Source: Gnetum montanum (taxonomy: Eukaryota > Streptophyta > Gnetopsida > Gnetales > Gnetaceae). From it: a DNA stretch of 21,492 nt. A program made the translations under genes and the position numbers. Location of the stretch: contig MNCI01029166.1 of the NCBI GenBank assembly GCA_015680685.1, positions 1 to 21,492 on the forward strand, in the 5' to 3' direction. The notes under the pieces are model-generated. The model was not told the origin of the DNA. It did not search any database and was given only the letters and a program-made list of their open reading frames with translations. The stretch's first letter is position 1; each line of letters begins with the position of its first letter. This document shows positions 1-10,870 of the stretch, in pieces.

Positions 1-537
1 TTACACCAGGGTTAGTACATTTAAATCTTTCTTGGATATTTTATGCTTTATTATGTATTTTACTTTATTTTAGTGTGATTTTCTAATTTTTGTTAATAAA
101 TGTGCTTTGTGCTAATAGGACACAATGGTGCTATAGCTGTTACTAATGGTGGTTTGTGCTTAATATTTTGTTTGCTAATGTCTTGTTTTTATTTTTAAAT
201 TTTTGTACTAATGGCTAAGACATGGTTTCTTTTTCATGGAATACATAGTGAGTCCACAACATCCACCTATCAACAAACTCTATGGTTTTCCTTTTTTTGG
301 AAGTATGAGATCCCTTTTATTAAATAAAATTTTAATAAATTTATGACCTTGGTAGTTTCCATAATTGGGAAGGATTTAAAGGTTTGAACAAGGTATGACT
401 TCAAGGGAACTCAATACTCTTTATACTCTTCTACTTGCTTAGGTGCATGAGTGTTCTCATAGAATTTTTACCATTCCATGTCAACCAATAACAGGAAATT
501 GAATAAATTATTTGCATGGTATGGCTCCCATCCAAAA

Positions 538-591
<54 letters not shown>

Positions 592-1998
592 ATAAAAAAA
601 ACATGATGGAAATTTAAAGCACGTCCCTTAGAAAAATAAACAAGCTACAAGAACTAGTTATGGAACTAGAAAGACATGTTACCCATACCTAAAGGTCCCC
701 TCCAAATAAGGCCCTCTCACACTTCCTACCTTTCATTTCTTCTCTTTACGAAATTATGGCTATTCTATGGGAGCACTCTTATTTTTTAAGGGGGTGGATC
801 GATCTTGGATTGGTGATGCAAAGTCACTGAAAGTGGTTAATTTTGGTTTGGACTAAGAATGGATCTTCATAGGTCATTTAAACACAAATCTAAAAGGGAC
901 TTCTTATGACCTCAATTATGAATTCTATTTCACCTTCTCCATCATCCATCCATGTTGCCTATAACTCATGTCACTACTGGTGTCCATGTTCTTGATTTAG
1001 TGTCTTTGTCTGACATACTTGAATTCTTTGGTAGAATCTTCCAAGTTTTGGTCCTTAACTTCCATCAATTATTAATTGGATATGGGGCTCATGGAATCCT
1101 TAGGTTGAGATTAAGCAAAGGAAAATAAGGTATGCGCTAGCTATGGAGAGAACCCACTTGCATATCTCTTGGTTGGATTCATTAAGCATGTTATCCTTAG
1201 GCATTCTTGCAATCAGAATCTTTTGTACACTGATCTTCTACATCCAACCATGTGCTCCTACACTTCTTTTGTTCAATGCATACATTCTCTATCAAATTTT
1301 TGAATTTTTGAGCTTTTAATACCCTCTTCAATGATTTCATCGTATTCTTGGCTTTTTTGGGACTCCATGGACCCTAAATTCATTAAAAAATTCATTGTAT
1401 TTTTAAAGATACTCACATTTGAAAATTTTATACGATGAAGCCCATGCATATATGAGGTCCTAGATATGTGACCCCATCAATGTAGCACAAAAATAGTATA
1501 AATTGCATGATCCCCCTTAGAAATTTTTACATTTTCTCACAAATTCCAAGGAAGTTTTTCAAATTTTTAGAGCCCAGAACCTTCTAAAGCCCATAACTTC
1601 CTAACTATTTATTCAGATCACTTTTTTCTTTGACTTTGTAGCTACTAGAGGTAGCTCTTTGTCATGGGGGCCACAAATGTGCCATTTTTGATACAAAATT
1701 TTTTGCCATTTTTCTAACTCCCCAAAGGTTTAACAAAGAAATCAACATATAAACACCAAATTATAGAAGTTAAACCCTTCCACGAGCTTTGATGAAATTT
1801 AAAATAAAAATTAATTAATAAAATAATTAATCTACCATGATCCAACCTTAGCCAAGTGTAACTAATTCATGAGACAAGGTATTCAAAAAAATTCAAAGTT
1901 ACATAGTATATTTACTAATTCATGGATGTGTTGTGACCACAAATGACACTAAAAGGCAAACACATGTAGGAAGGAGGATCATCTCAATAAAGGGATAA
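1..1998. other. AT-rich stretch without recognisable gene
   Basis: I see no coding frame of meaningful length, RNA gene or terminal repeat here on either strand. The sequence is AT-rich with many short T and A runs and the only clear structure is the GA microsatellite listed separately. It may be the untranslated part of an old element, since a retroelement-type reading frame begins at its right end, but nothing in it proves that. Confidence 0.5.
539..592. repeat. (GA)n microsatellite
   Basis: About 54 bases of GA/AG dinucleotide repeat, broken once by an AAAG interruption near 571 and followed by an A-rich run. This is an ordinary plant microsatellite and is probably length-polymorphic. Confidence 0.95.
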
Positions 1999-4470
1999 AT
2001 GGCCAAGAACAGGAAGGGGCCAAGAACAAGCCTAGGAATAACTAGTTATAACCCATGCCACAGGTCCTCTTAACGAAGTGGTTGAAGTGGAATATATCCA
2101 TTAGATTCTAGAACTAGCAATAGCAATAGACCATTCCCATCGAGATGAGGTACCAGCTTATCAAGAAAACCTTGAGGTGACCTTGATGAAATCATAATTG
2201 AATGAAATCAAATTAAGAGAGGTCCAAAAAATAGCGCTCAAGGAGTTAAACTTTAGCTCTTTCCTAGAGCAAGCACCTAAAGAAGTACAAGACCAATACA
2301 AGAGCTCTCCTATGTGGCCAATTATCACCTCCAGTGGAGAGTGGTACATGGGAGAGGCATTCTTGTTTTGGAATAATAGGCAAGACAATTCAATGGTCAA
2401 AATCAAAGACATCTCAATGTCCTACTCGGTGCAAGCCATTGCTGAAGCACTTGGGTTGTCAGAAATTGGGGTGAATCTCACTGAGATTTCAATGTAGGTA
2501 GACCCCAGCGTAAAAAAAGAAATGGGTGAAACATTGCTATGGTGTCAATTGCAAGGAGTATGACACTCTTACACCAATAAAAAGGATCCACTACAGGATT
2601 GCATCCTTTCACCTAAACTGCATGGTGAGGCCCAGCAAGCTCACTACCTCTTGTAGTCATGCATGCACTAGTTTGAGTGGGAGATTTCATGTCAACCTTT
2701 CATAGCTAATCTATCTAAAGATAGAGAAGTGTTCTAAAGAGAATAAATGCTCCCCTTCCCATGCCTCATTAGAAAAATTTGTCGAAGGGGAGAGATAGTT
2801 TGCTATACAAATGATGCTATCAAATGCACTCCAACTACTAATTGGATGGAGATTGTCAAGGATAAGATGCCTATAACAACTATTCAAGAAGAGGAGCAGT
2901 AGTCACCACCTCCACTTGCCACTTAAAAAACTATTCCAAATGTTGTTGCAACAGCCCAATGGTTGCATGAGTACTGAGAATGGCTCTTGAGTGAGAAAGC
3001 ATGAGTGATGGGGATCCATCTATGTACTAGCTAGTGATGAGTCACCTAAATGAGATGGCCTAAATAGTTACCCTAATTAGAGCAGGTGGATCCTTAGCCC
3101 AATGAATGCATTTAATCTTAGCACTAAAGAGGTAACAATATCTCTCACAAAATAGCAAAAACTCCTAGAGATTTCTAGAAGTGCCATAACCTTCTCAGTG
3201 CGCTTGGAGGAAGGTAATGAGGCAATAGTACTAATGATGCAACACCAAGGGCAAGAGATACCAGTAGAGGTGGTTGCTGATATAATTACCAAAATACTCA
3301 ATGCACCTGCAATGTTTGTACCAAGCATCACTACATTCAAAGATGTGAAGATGTTCACAAGAATCATAAATGGTAGATTAAGCATAGCACAACATGAAGA
3401 ACTGCTAGACTGACTAGTGATAACCAAGAAACCACTTCCAAATGTCTTTGACCTTTTGGATAATATTACTGAAACCTAGTTGGAGTTGCTAGAGGCAAGG
3501 GGAAAAAACATTATCTTGGAAGGGTAACTTGAAATAACCAAAGATCTAAATGAATTCTTGGATATTGAAGTTGTTGTATTAAGAGCCCAAATTGCTAACT
3601 TTGCATTTCTCAACCTAGCATTGATAAGATATGAAGCTCTCAAATAGTGTCATGCCAAACTAAAAGGGGTTAAGGATGTGATGGAGACAACGATCTTCTA
3701 CTGATCCTTGGTAGAGGAAACCTAGCACAAATTCTAAAAGGCCTTAGATCTGACCCACTAGGAGAATGTGCAACTAGTCATAGAGAACCATTACCGGCAA
3801 AATGTTAATGAGCATAAACAATAATTGACCAACTTTATCCATCAACAACAGGAGTAACTAGCTAGAGCAAACATAGAGCTAAAGAGATTGGCAGTAGAGA
3901 ATAGAAACCTCTCCATGGAGGAGGTCTGTGCCTTTCACCAAAAAACTACAATAGAGGTAGTTGCTTGGAAATCAGAGGCTTTTAAATTTGAGAGAGTCAA
4001 GGATCACTATAGAGATTAGGTCAATCTATGGAAAGAAGTAAATGAAAAATATATTCAAGTGGCAAAGGTAAAGGTGAAAGAGACCCTCCAATAACTCCAA
4101 CAAGGATGAGAATTATGGCATCCCATCATTAATGGGATTGATAAGTATAATAAAGCAGAAATTTTCCTAAAGTAGTTATAGATATATGAAATGATTGAAT
4201 ACAAGGAGCTTGCTAATGTCTACTATGTGAATTTGGCTATGTTGACTACCAGAGAGTCGTGATCAAAACTAGAGAAGCACTTTTTTGTATGAGGTTGAGT
4301 TCAAGCACCATAAGGACACCAAACAAAAGCTTATGGTGGCAAATGTAGAACTTGAGGTTCTCAAGGGTAAATACACTAATCAGAAATTTATTTCTAAGAA
4401 CCTGGCCAAAAGAATGAATGACGACCATAAGTTGCAAAATGTAGTCATAGTTGTACTAGAGCTCTTATAG
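1999..4470 (+). pseudogene. Broken retroelement accessory ORF with coiled-coil C-terminus
   Basis: The best start is ATG at 1999, giving a basic N-terminus (MAKNRKGPRTSL). A shift near 2030 leads into a frame open to about 2497. It includes the segment ISMSYSVQAIAEALGLSEIG, which resembles the core of plant retroelement accessory proteins (the putative plant transposon protein type). After further shifts, a single frame runs from 3198 to about 4110, interrupted mostly by TAG and TAA codons, and a last stretch lies at 4285-4470. From about 3480 on it is rich in E, K, Q, L and V with heptad-like spacing, as in a coiled coil. No catalytic motif is visible. It lies on the strand opposite the reverse transcriptase remnant at 5140-6790. 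Its layout (basic start, transposon-type domain, helical tail) is like that of the antisense gene at 15422-19771. It is clearly non-functional. The family assignment is from memory and moderate. Confidence 0.5.
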
Positions 4471-5139
4471 GTTTGTTATTTGAGAGTTAGAATATTTCTC
4501 TAAGTGCCCATAGTAGGGGTCAAAAAGTGTATGGATCTTTATTCAAGCACTGTTGTACTTGAACACACTAGAGTGAATGGCAATAAATATCAGCCTTTTG
4601 ATCAAACCTTGCAACACTTGGAATGGATTAATGATTTATTTATGCATTTAATATGTTCATTAATTATGAAATTAATTAAGCTAAATTAAAATTCAAGTGA
4701 TTAGTTAATTAATTAAGCTAAATAGATTAAACACATAAGTATGATTGCTTTGATCATAAACATGTATTTGTTTGATAATCCCAGCAAGGTTATTGCTTGG
4801 TTCGCCTAGTAACATAAGCTCTTGGTAATCTTAGTAGCAAATATGTGGGTTTAGGACATGTATGGAGAGTGGGATAAAATGCTTATGTTAGGACTAGTTA
4901 TAGATTAGTTAACTCATTAAATTAAATTAGTTATTAAATTACTTCATTTCTCTATTTCAAGCACTAGGAAAATAAAACATAAAATAAAAAAAAATCAGAT
5001 GCCTTGATTTCACTTAACCATACCTTTGTACCTCAGTAGTCTCTAAGAGACTAGTGCATTGGAAGACATAGAGTCCACAGAATTTGACCAAATCACATGT
5101 AAATACTTTGTGATTTGTATGGTTAAGCGTAGGGGTACC
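4471..5139. other. AT-rich spacer without clear gene
   Basis: This spacer separates the accessory-ORF remnant from the RNase H end of the minus-strand pol remnant. A 61-residue open stretch at 4504-4689 (+) is in the same frame as 4285-4470 and could be its decayed tail, but it has no recognisable motif. TTAATTAA-type runs occur around 4660-4720. I see no integrase motif (HHCC or DDE) on the minus strand, although integrase would be expected after RNase H. Confidence 0.45.
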
Positions 5140-6790
5140 TCAACTGCTCATCACATGGTCATCAATTGGTGAAATTGTAAGTTGTGAAGCTTTGTCTTGA
5201 CCTTTCATTGAGGCTTAAGAGACATCATGAAGGTTAAACTCCATTGTTATGGCTTTCCAGCAGGCTATATGACTACTTTCATATATGTTGATCATTATGG
5301 TTCTAAGCATGTTATCTTTGCAAATGACATTGACCTTGCTCCTAAAGAGGTAGTATCTCCACTTCTTCAATGAGAAGGCTAGGACTAGATAATACTTCTC
5401 TACTTTGGTATATCAGGTCTCATGGGCAACTAATGCATGGCTTAGGTAGTATATCGGTAACTCTGCTCCATCATCTCATTTTTAACAAAGTAGAGAGGTA
5501 ATGGATGCACTAGAGATAGTAACGTATATATAAAAAGGTCTATCCTTTTTTGGTGGATAGACTATCGGTAGTTATGCTAATTGTGGCTTAAGGTTTTCAA
5601 AGGCTTCTTAACATTAAGCTATTCACTCATAGTGAACTCCTTTTTTAAGCAAGTGTTGTAGGGATCATAACTTATTTGTATGCCTAACAATAAACCTACA
5701 AATAAATTGTAATCTACCTTACAGTCCCTAAAGCTTCTTAACATTAGTAGGTGGTGGAAAGTTGGAAATGGCTTTAACCTTATTAGGATTGATACATATC
5801 CCTACTTTAGATACTATAAAGCTAAGCATCTTACCAGTTTTGATGCCAAAAATACACTTTCTAGGATTAAGCCTAAGCTCCTACTTGATACAATGTTTAA
5901 GTACAAGGTCAAGGTCATACACATGATCATTGGCCACTTTGGACATAATAGCTATATTTTCTAGATAATCATTGAGCAATCCTATCATATGATCACTAAA
6001 GATATACATCATAGCTCATTGATAGGTTACTCTTATATTCCTTAGGCCAAAGAGAATCATGATATTATAAAAGGTACCCCAAGGGGTCATGAAGATTATA
6101 CTAAGTTGATGTTCTAAGCTAATCCTAATCTAGTTGTATCCTGAGAATCCATCCATAAAAGATAATAAGGCATGTCTAGCCATAGTATTAATAAGTTGAT
6201 CAATATTAGGTAATGAGAAATTTTCTTTGATAGTTTTCTTATTTAGATCTCAGAAATTGATACAAATATGTATAGTCCCATTTTTCCTAGGGACTACCAC
6301 TATGTTGGACATCCATTTTGCATAATCAATAGCTCTTACAAAACCATCTTGGCATAGTTTTGTGATTTTATCATGAACTACCAAGGCCAAATGAAGTCTA
6401 TTACAAACCTTTTTCTTAACTAGTCTAATGTCAGGATCAAGTATGATGTTATGTTTGACTAAATGTGGGTTAAAACTAGCATATATTCATTTGACCAAGA
6501 AAATGTCTTAATGTTGCCTTGTAGGACCTTGGTGATGTTTTGAGCTTGTTGAGGTTCTAGTGAGGAACTTAGTTTTAGTCTTTTCTCCTCACCACTGTGT
6601 TGTAAGAGAAACCTCAACTAGAGAGCCCTCGATAATGTTGCCAAGTTCAAGGCTAAGGGTATTGATTAGGTTTTCAAACCATTCTATAGTTTTCTCTATA
6701 GAAGCTATGTAGTCAGTGAGACTTTCAAGCTCAAGATCTAGAAAATTAGGATCAATACACCATTCGACATCACATCCACTTAGGTTCAAT
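5140..6790 (-). pseudogene. pol: Decayed Ty3/gypsy (Tat-like) reverse transcriptase and RNase H
   Basis: Read on the minus strand, pieces in several frames follow the standard pol order. The lead-in to RT has NPHLVKHNIILDPDI (about 6420-6470), then SNIVVVPRKNG, INTMARHALLSFMDGFSGYN (about 6130-6200) and FMTPWGTFYNI (about 6070-6100). The catalytic box reads YLENI (about 5957-5968) where YVDDI is expected, then LNPRKCIFGIKTGKMLSFIV and GRLQFICRFI (about 5690). RNase H follows (about 5280-5480) with LPIYYLSHALVAHET and KVEKYYLVLAFSLKKW, ending with a KGQ motif near 5190. Many TAG/TGA stops and frameshifts make it dead. The words match the RT at 20355-21492, so both belong to related elements in opposite orientation. 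No integrase follows. Confidence 0.85.
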
Positions 6791-7514
6791 GGTAAGGTGA
6801 TTTACTTGCAGTTGTTCATACTCAAATCCTACATATCAACCATAAGCACATTAAGTGGCAATTGGGTAAAAGTGAGTAAATAACACAAAAATGATATAAA
6901 ATATCTTAATAAATATGTAAACACATGCTATACCAATGTCAAAAAAAATGCAAACAAGATCAACAAGGCTATAGGATGTAGGTGAAGAAAAATAAGATGG
7001 AAGAAAGGCCAAACAAGGTCAAATAAAGGTTAAAATAAGTTGAAGTACCATGAAAGTATGAAAAATAAGGTTAAATATGGTTACTAAGGTTACACTTTTT
7101 TCAATTTTAGGCCTTGGTAGGCCATGGTTACATGGTATCAGATGATGGTCAAACCCCATCACTTAACACCAATCAAAGGCTAAACAAGGGTCAACAAAGA
7201 TCATAATAGAGAGAATAAAGCTAGATGTGATGAAGCTGAAGTGATGTAGAGGCTAGATAAGGTCAACTAATGGTAATGAAGGTTAACAATGCACAACAAG
7301 GTTAAAACAAGTTAAAACATAATGAAACAATGTCAAATCCATCAAAACAAAATACATGTGGTAAAACTTGATCAATACTAGTGAAACAAGGTTCGATTTT
7401 TGCTAGTTTTAGGCCTTAGTAGGCCATGGTATGAGGCTATAAGATTCCAAGGAAGTTTGGGCACATGAGGGGGTCATTCTATGGCTATTTTTAGGCAAAA
7501 TTGATACTTTTCTT
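6791..7514. repeat. Purine-rich, diffusely repetitive spacer
   Basis: The plus strand is dominated by degenerate words such as AAGGTCAA, ACAAGGTTAAA and AACAAAG, which suggests an old short-period repeat. A 25-base segment containing TTTTAGGCCTTRGTAGGCC occurs twice, at 7104-7128 and 7406-7430, about 302 bases apart. It contains the self-complementary pattern GGCC-N6-GGCC. No coding frame is visible. Relative to the minus-strand pol remnant this stretch lies directly upstream of RT, the position occupied by the large insert in the right-hand element. Confidence 0.55.
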
Positions 7515-9090
7515 GTGACTACACTGGGCTCTACTAGTGACTACGCTAGCCTAGCATAGACATGCATTCCCCAACATAGTCAATGTTGTTGGATAGTTTT
7601 CTAGGCTTAGTAGGATCAGTTCAAAATCCTAATGATCCAGATAGCTAGCGCATGGGGTTGGTATTAAGGATTGACAAGTATTGGCTCTATTTTCACCTTC
7701 CATAAGCTTGAAAATCATGTTTCCATTAGTGACTATGCTAGCCTAGTGTACTCATGCATTTCCCAGCATAGTCAACATTGATGGATAATTTTCGAGGCTC
7801 AATATGATCACTTTCAAGCTCCTAGTAACCCGAATAGCTAGTGCAAGGGGTTGGTATTGAGGACTAGCAAGTTTTGGCTCTATTCTCACAAATCATGGTT
7901 TTGTCGGTGACTACACTAGGCTAGCATAGCCAAGATAGGCCCCAGCATAGTCACATGAAATAAGTGAATTCATGGGGCTTCAAGGCTAGGTTTAGGACTC
8001 TACCAGGTTCCCAAGATAGGATAGGGTCATGGAAGGATTGAATTGACTACTCATAGGTCACGATTGGGCAATGAAAGTGGGTTTTATGGTATTTCCCTTT
8101 AGATTATGCTAGGCTAACATAGTCATGCATGCTATCAACATGGTCATGGGAATTTTTTAGGGTGAAAATAGGGTGAAATTACAATTGGATGAAGTGGGAT
8201 AGGGTTCAGGGCTTCTTAAGTTAGTTTTGGGTCATTCTAAGTGGTATAGTATTGGTAAACCTTGCTACAAAATGTGTTTCCAATGTGACTATGATGGGCC
8301 AACGTAGTCATAGGCTTCCTTAGCATAGTCATACATGGAGTATGATTTTTTGTGAGTTTTCATGCCTAATCAACCATGCTAGTGAACCTCCAGGATCATT
8401 GGTTCTAGTGGCTAGGGTTTTAGCATCAAAATTGTTAGTTCTAGTGGTTATTTAGGTCTTGGGATGGTCAAATGCCTCTTGACTACATTGGCCTAGCATG
8501 GACATATAATTCCCAATGTAGTTAAGAGATTTTTGGTGAAAAATGATGGATTTTAACTTGTTTCATAGAGTTTCAAGATCTTAGAATACTTTAGCAGTGT
8601 TCTAGGTCTTTTTGGTAGTCGATTTGAGCTATTTCTAGCCTATGTCAGGTTTTTTCATATGGAATTCGCTAGGCTCTAGTGATGACTATGCTAGCCTAGT
8701 GTAGTCATGCAATCCTAAAAGTAGTTAGGGCTGGAAAATGGAAAATATTAAGTTTTATGATCAAAATAGGCTTTGGTAGGGTTCCATGGTTTGCCAAAAG
8801 TGAATTTGTGCTATTTATGATTACTTTTGGTTAATTTTATGTTGACTACATTGGGCACCCCTAGTGACTACATTGGCCCAATGTAGGCATGCTATTCAGC
8901 TTAGAAAATGTTCCAAATGGTGAGAAATGATGAATTTCAACTTGGTTTTTAGTCTAGAAAGGTTTCAAGGTTCTTGGGTAGTGGATTTGACTAGGAAATG
9001 ATTTGTTTTGAGGTTTTTTTGATGGACTATGCTAGTTACCACCAATGACATTGGCCTAGAGTAGTCATTCAATTTCCAATGTGTTTAGGT
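7515..9090. repeat. Diverged tandem array, about nine units of 178-202 bp
   Basis: A recognisable head motif, roughly GACTAYGCTAGCCTAGCATAG followed by TCATGCATTCCCA and ATAGTCA, recurs at 7537, 7729, 7907, 8101, 8285, 8479, 8681, 8864 and 9043. The spacings are 192, 178, 194, 184, 194, 202, 183 and 179 bases. Units are diverged but collinear, and words such as GGATCA, TTTCAAG and TTAGG recur between heads. Units 1 and 8 duplicate the first 22 bases of the head. The head has dyad symmetry (TGACTA ... TAGTCA). The unit length is close to one nucleosome repeat. Tandem repeats of this sort are known inside Tat/Ogre elements and can seed satellites. Here they lie between the two retroelement remnants. 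Confidence 0.85.
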
Positions 9091-9279
9091 TTGGGAAATG
9101 GATTTTGAAGGATTTATGCTTGATTGATCAATAATCTAGAGTCACTAGGTGTCCTGAGGATGTGTGAGGGTTGTGGAATGGCATTTTGGAGTTTCATTAC
9201 TACTCTCATGGTTGATTTTAATCCTAAACCCTATTGAAACACCATGAAAATTTCAAGGCCTCAGCTATTTAGCAAAAGC
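9091..9279. other. Junction between tandem array and putative LTR
   Basis: The last recognisable array unit fades here without any gene. Base composition changes at about 9280-9300, where CpG and GC content rise sharply compared with the array. I take this as the approximate left edge of the right-hand element. Confidence 0.4.
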
Positions 9280-9480
9280 TGGTGATTCAGGTGAAGGGTC
9301 ACAACGAGGCACGGCACAGCAAGTTCCTTTTCAGATTAAAAGCCTGTCTTGCCATGCTGCGCGGCGCAATACAAATGAACTCCAGAAGACAGAGCAAAAT
9401 GACGGGTGCATAGCAGCAAGCTTTCGACTTTGCAAATTATCTATGTTTCGAGAACCTTAGCTTTTTGGCATATTACGTTG

Positions 9481-9800
9481 CATTACGCAACATGGCGTAA
9501 TGTAGCATAATTTCAGAAAGAAATCCGCCACAACATCAAGGATGGCAAATGCTCAAAAACTTCAGCAACACTTCGATTTTTTGCAAGTGCACTTGTTTAT
9601 GCTGAATTACACTATGAGGCATAATCTAGCATGGTACAGAATAATCTAGTATGGTGCAGTGTAATACGGGCATAGATAGAAATGGCATAGTATAGGCATC
9701 AGCAATCCATGTAGCGCAATACGCTCTCCAGTGTATTGTAGCGTATTCAAGAAATCGCCTGTTGCCAAAGCTCCAACAAGAGCAGTTTACGCTGCGTTAC
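9481..9800. repeat. Cluster of TTACGC/GCGTAA inverted repeats in U3
   Basis: A perfect 8-bp inverted repeat, CATTACGC-AACATG-GCGTAATG, occupies 9481-9502. A second pair, AATACGC (9718-9724) and GCGTATT (9741-9747), is also perfect. Related words appear near 9603, 9650 and 9789 (TTTACGCTGCGTTACGC). The cluster sits 120-440 bases upstream of the TATA box, where promoter elements would be expected. Confidence 0.6.
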
Positions 9801-9920
9801 GCTTTAGAGCATAAGGTGGTGTGGCGTCACAAGCTTCAACAACCATCGCATCAAGTCAACGGAATTTTGCAAATTTAGGGCACGCGTCATCTAAACCGTA
9901 TCTTTTGCTTGGTCCCAACC

Positions 9921-9928
9921 TTATAAAT
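9921..9928 (+). promoter_or_regulatory. TATA box of the LTR promoter
   Basis: TTATAAAT follows CCAACC and precedes GC, a good plant TATA context. Transcription would start about 25-35 bases downstream (about 9950-9960), which sets the U3/R boundary. It is the best TATA match inside the putative LTR. Confidence 0.5.
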
Positions 9929-10620
9929 GCTCTAGTTGACAAAGACCAAAGGGTCAGCAAAAATTTCTCCTAAGATTGAACGAATTTTCTCTGTGAACAA
10001 TTTTTCCCTTCTATTGATAATCGTTGATAGCTTTTGACAAGAGAACAAAGAGGATCAATAATCGCAAGAATATCAAAGGTAATTGACAAGAATCTCCAGT
10101 CAGGAATAGCAAGTTGATAGACGTTCTACTTTGGACCAGCTCCCTTGCATACCACTAGAACAAGGTAGATCGACCTTTGTTTGCTTCATCTTGGAATAGT
10201 TTCTTGTTATTGGCACGTGCTTCGCCCAGATCGAAGTTTGCTTGTAATAGTTATATTCAATACACTTTGTTCATGAGGTGAATCCCAGATCTTGGGATCG
10301 CCAGCATTCTAAATCTGATCTCTTGTGCCTCATCTGTACGAATCTTGCAAATTGTCATAAATCTATTTCATTGTTCTTCAATTACCCACTAAGTTAACAA
10401 TCTCATATCTTCCCATAAAGATCCATCATTTTATTATCCAAATATCACAAAAATTTTTACTGATCAAGTAAGTCCCTATCTGATCGATAAGACCGTTCAG
10501 GGCACCTCGGATTCGTTTTCTCTCCAGCACAGTCCTTGTATGGATCCGAGGTTAAAACTGTGTACGTAGACTTTCATTCGGTATTTCCAGCAACTGATGT
10601 TTTCCATCGTTACAGTTTTC

Positions 10621-10638
10621 TGGCGCTAGAAGGAGGGC
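10621..10638 (+). promoter_or_regulatory. Primer-binding site, tRNA-Asn type
   Basis: TGGCGCTAGAAGGAGGGC is complementary to the last 18 nucleotides of plant tRNA-Asn(GUU), including its CCA end, as I remember that tRNA. The match stops after 18 bases. Minus-strand DNA synthesis would be primed here. The site fixes the 3' end of the 5' LTR and the + orientation of the element. Confidence 0.85.
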
Positions 10639-10870
10639 CTTCATAGCCAATTCGTAGTTTACAGGTAGTCTTGGAAGTTGTCTGTACCCATTGTTAATCA
10701 ATGTAAATGTAATACCTCCAAGGTTGTTTACGAAATTGTGTGGTGCAGATCGGTCACATCGACGATTCCTTTGGAATCCTACAAGATAGAAAGCCCTGAT
10801 TATCATCCTAGTTTGCCTTTGTCCCTCCAATCTTTACCTTTATCATCATTGTTTCTGAATCGTGTAGAAA
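10639..10870 (+). other. Untranslated leader between PBS and gag
   Basis: There is no supported coding frame here. The stretch joins the primer-binding site to the first gag ATG. Open stretches on both strands have no recognisable motif. Confidence 0.5.

Larger units (their letters stand above)
9280..10614 (+). repeat. Putative 5' LTR of the right-hand retrotransposon
   Basis: The right edge is supported by the primer-binding site that starts six bases later (10621). The LTR would end in ...GTTACA at 10614, with a GTTTTC spacer. The left edge is a guess from the composition shift and a TG at 9280, so the length of about 1.3 kb is approximate. The first 600 bases are CpG-bearing and full of TTACGC/GCGTAA words, as in a U3 promoter region. 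A TATA box lies at 9921, leaving about 660 bases for R and U5. The 3' LTR lies outside the window, so neither edge can be confirmed by self-comparison. Confidence 0.6.

Noticed and set aside
4471-5139. Integrase of the left element
   Set aside because: I searched the minus strand downstream of RNase H for HHCC and DDE type spacing and saw none; the sequence is AT-rich with frequent stops.
7515-9090. Regularly spaced repeats as a CRISPR-like array
   Set aside because: Units are about 187 bp, diverged along their whole length and contain no short exact repeat with unique spacers; the context is a plant retroelement.
10621-10645. tRNA gene fragment
   Set aside because: Only the 18-base complement of the tRNA 3' end is present, which is what a primer-binding site needs; no cloverleaf can be formed with flanking sequence.
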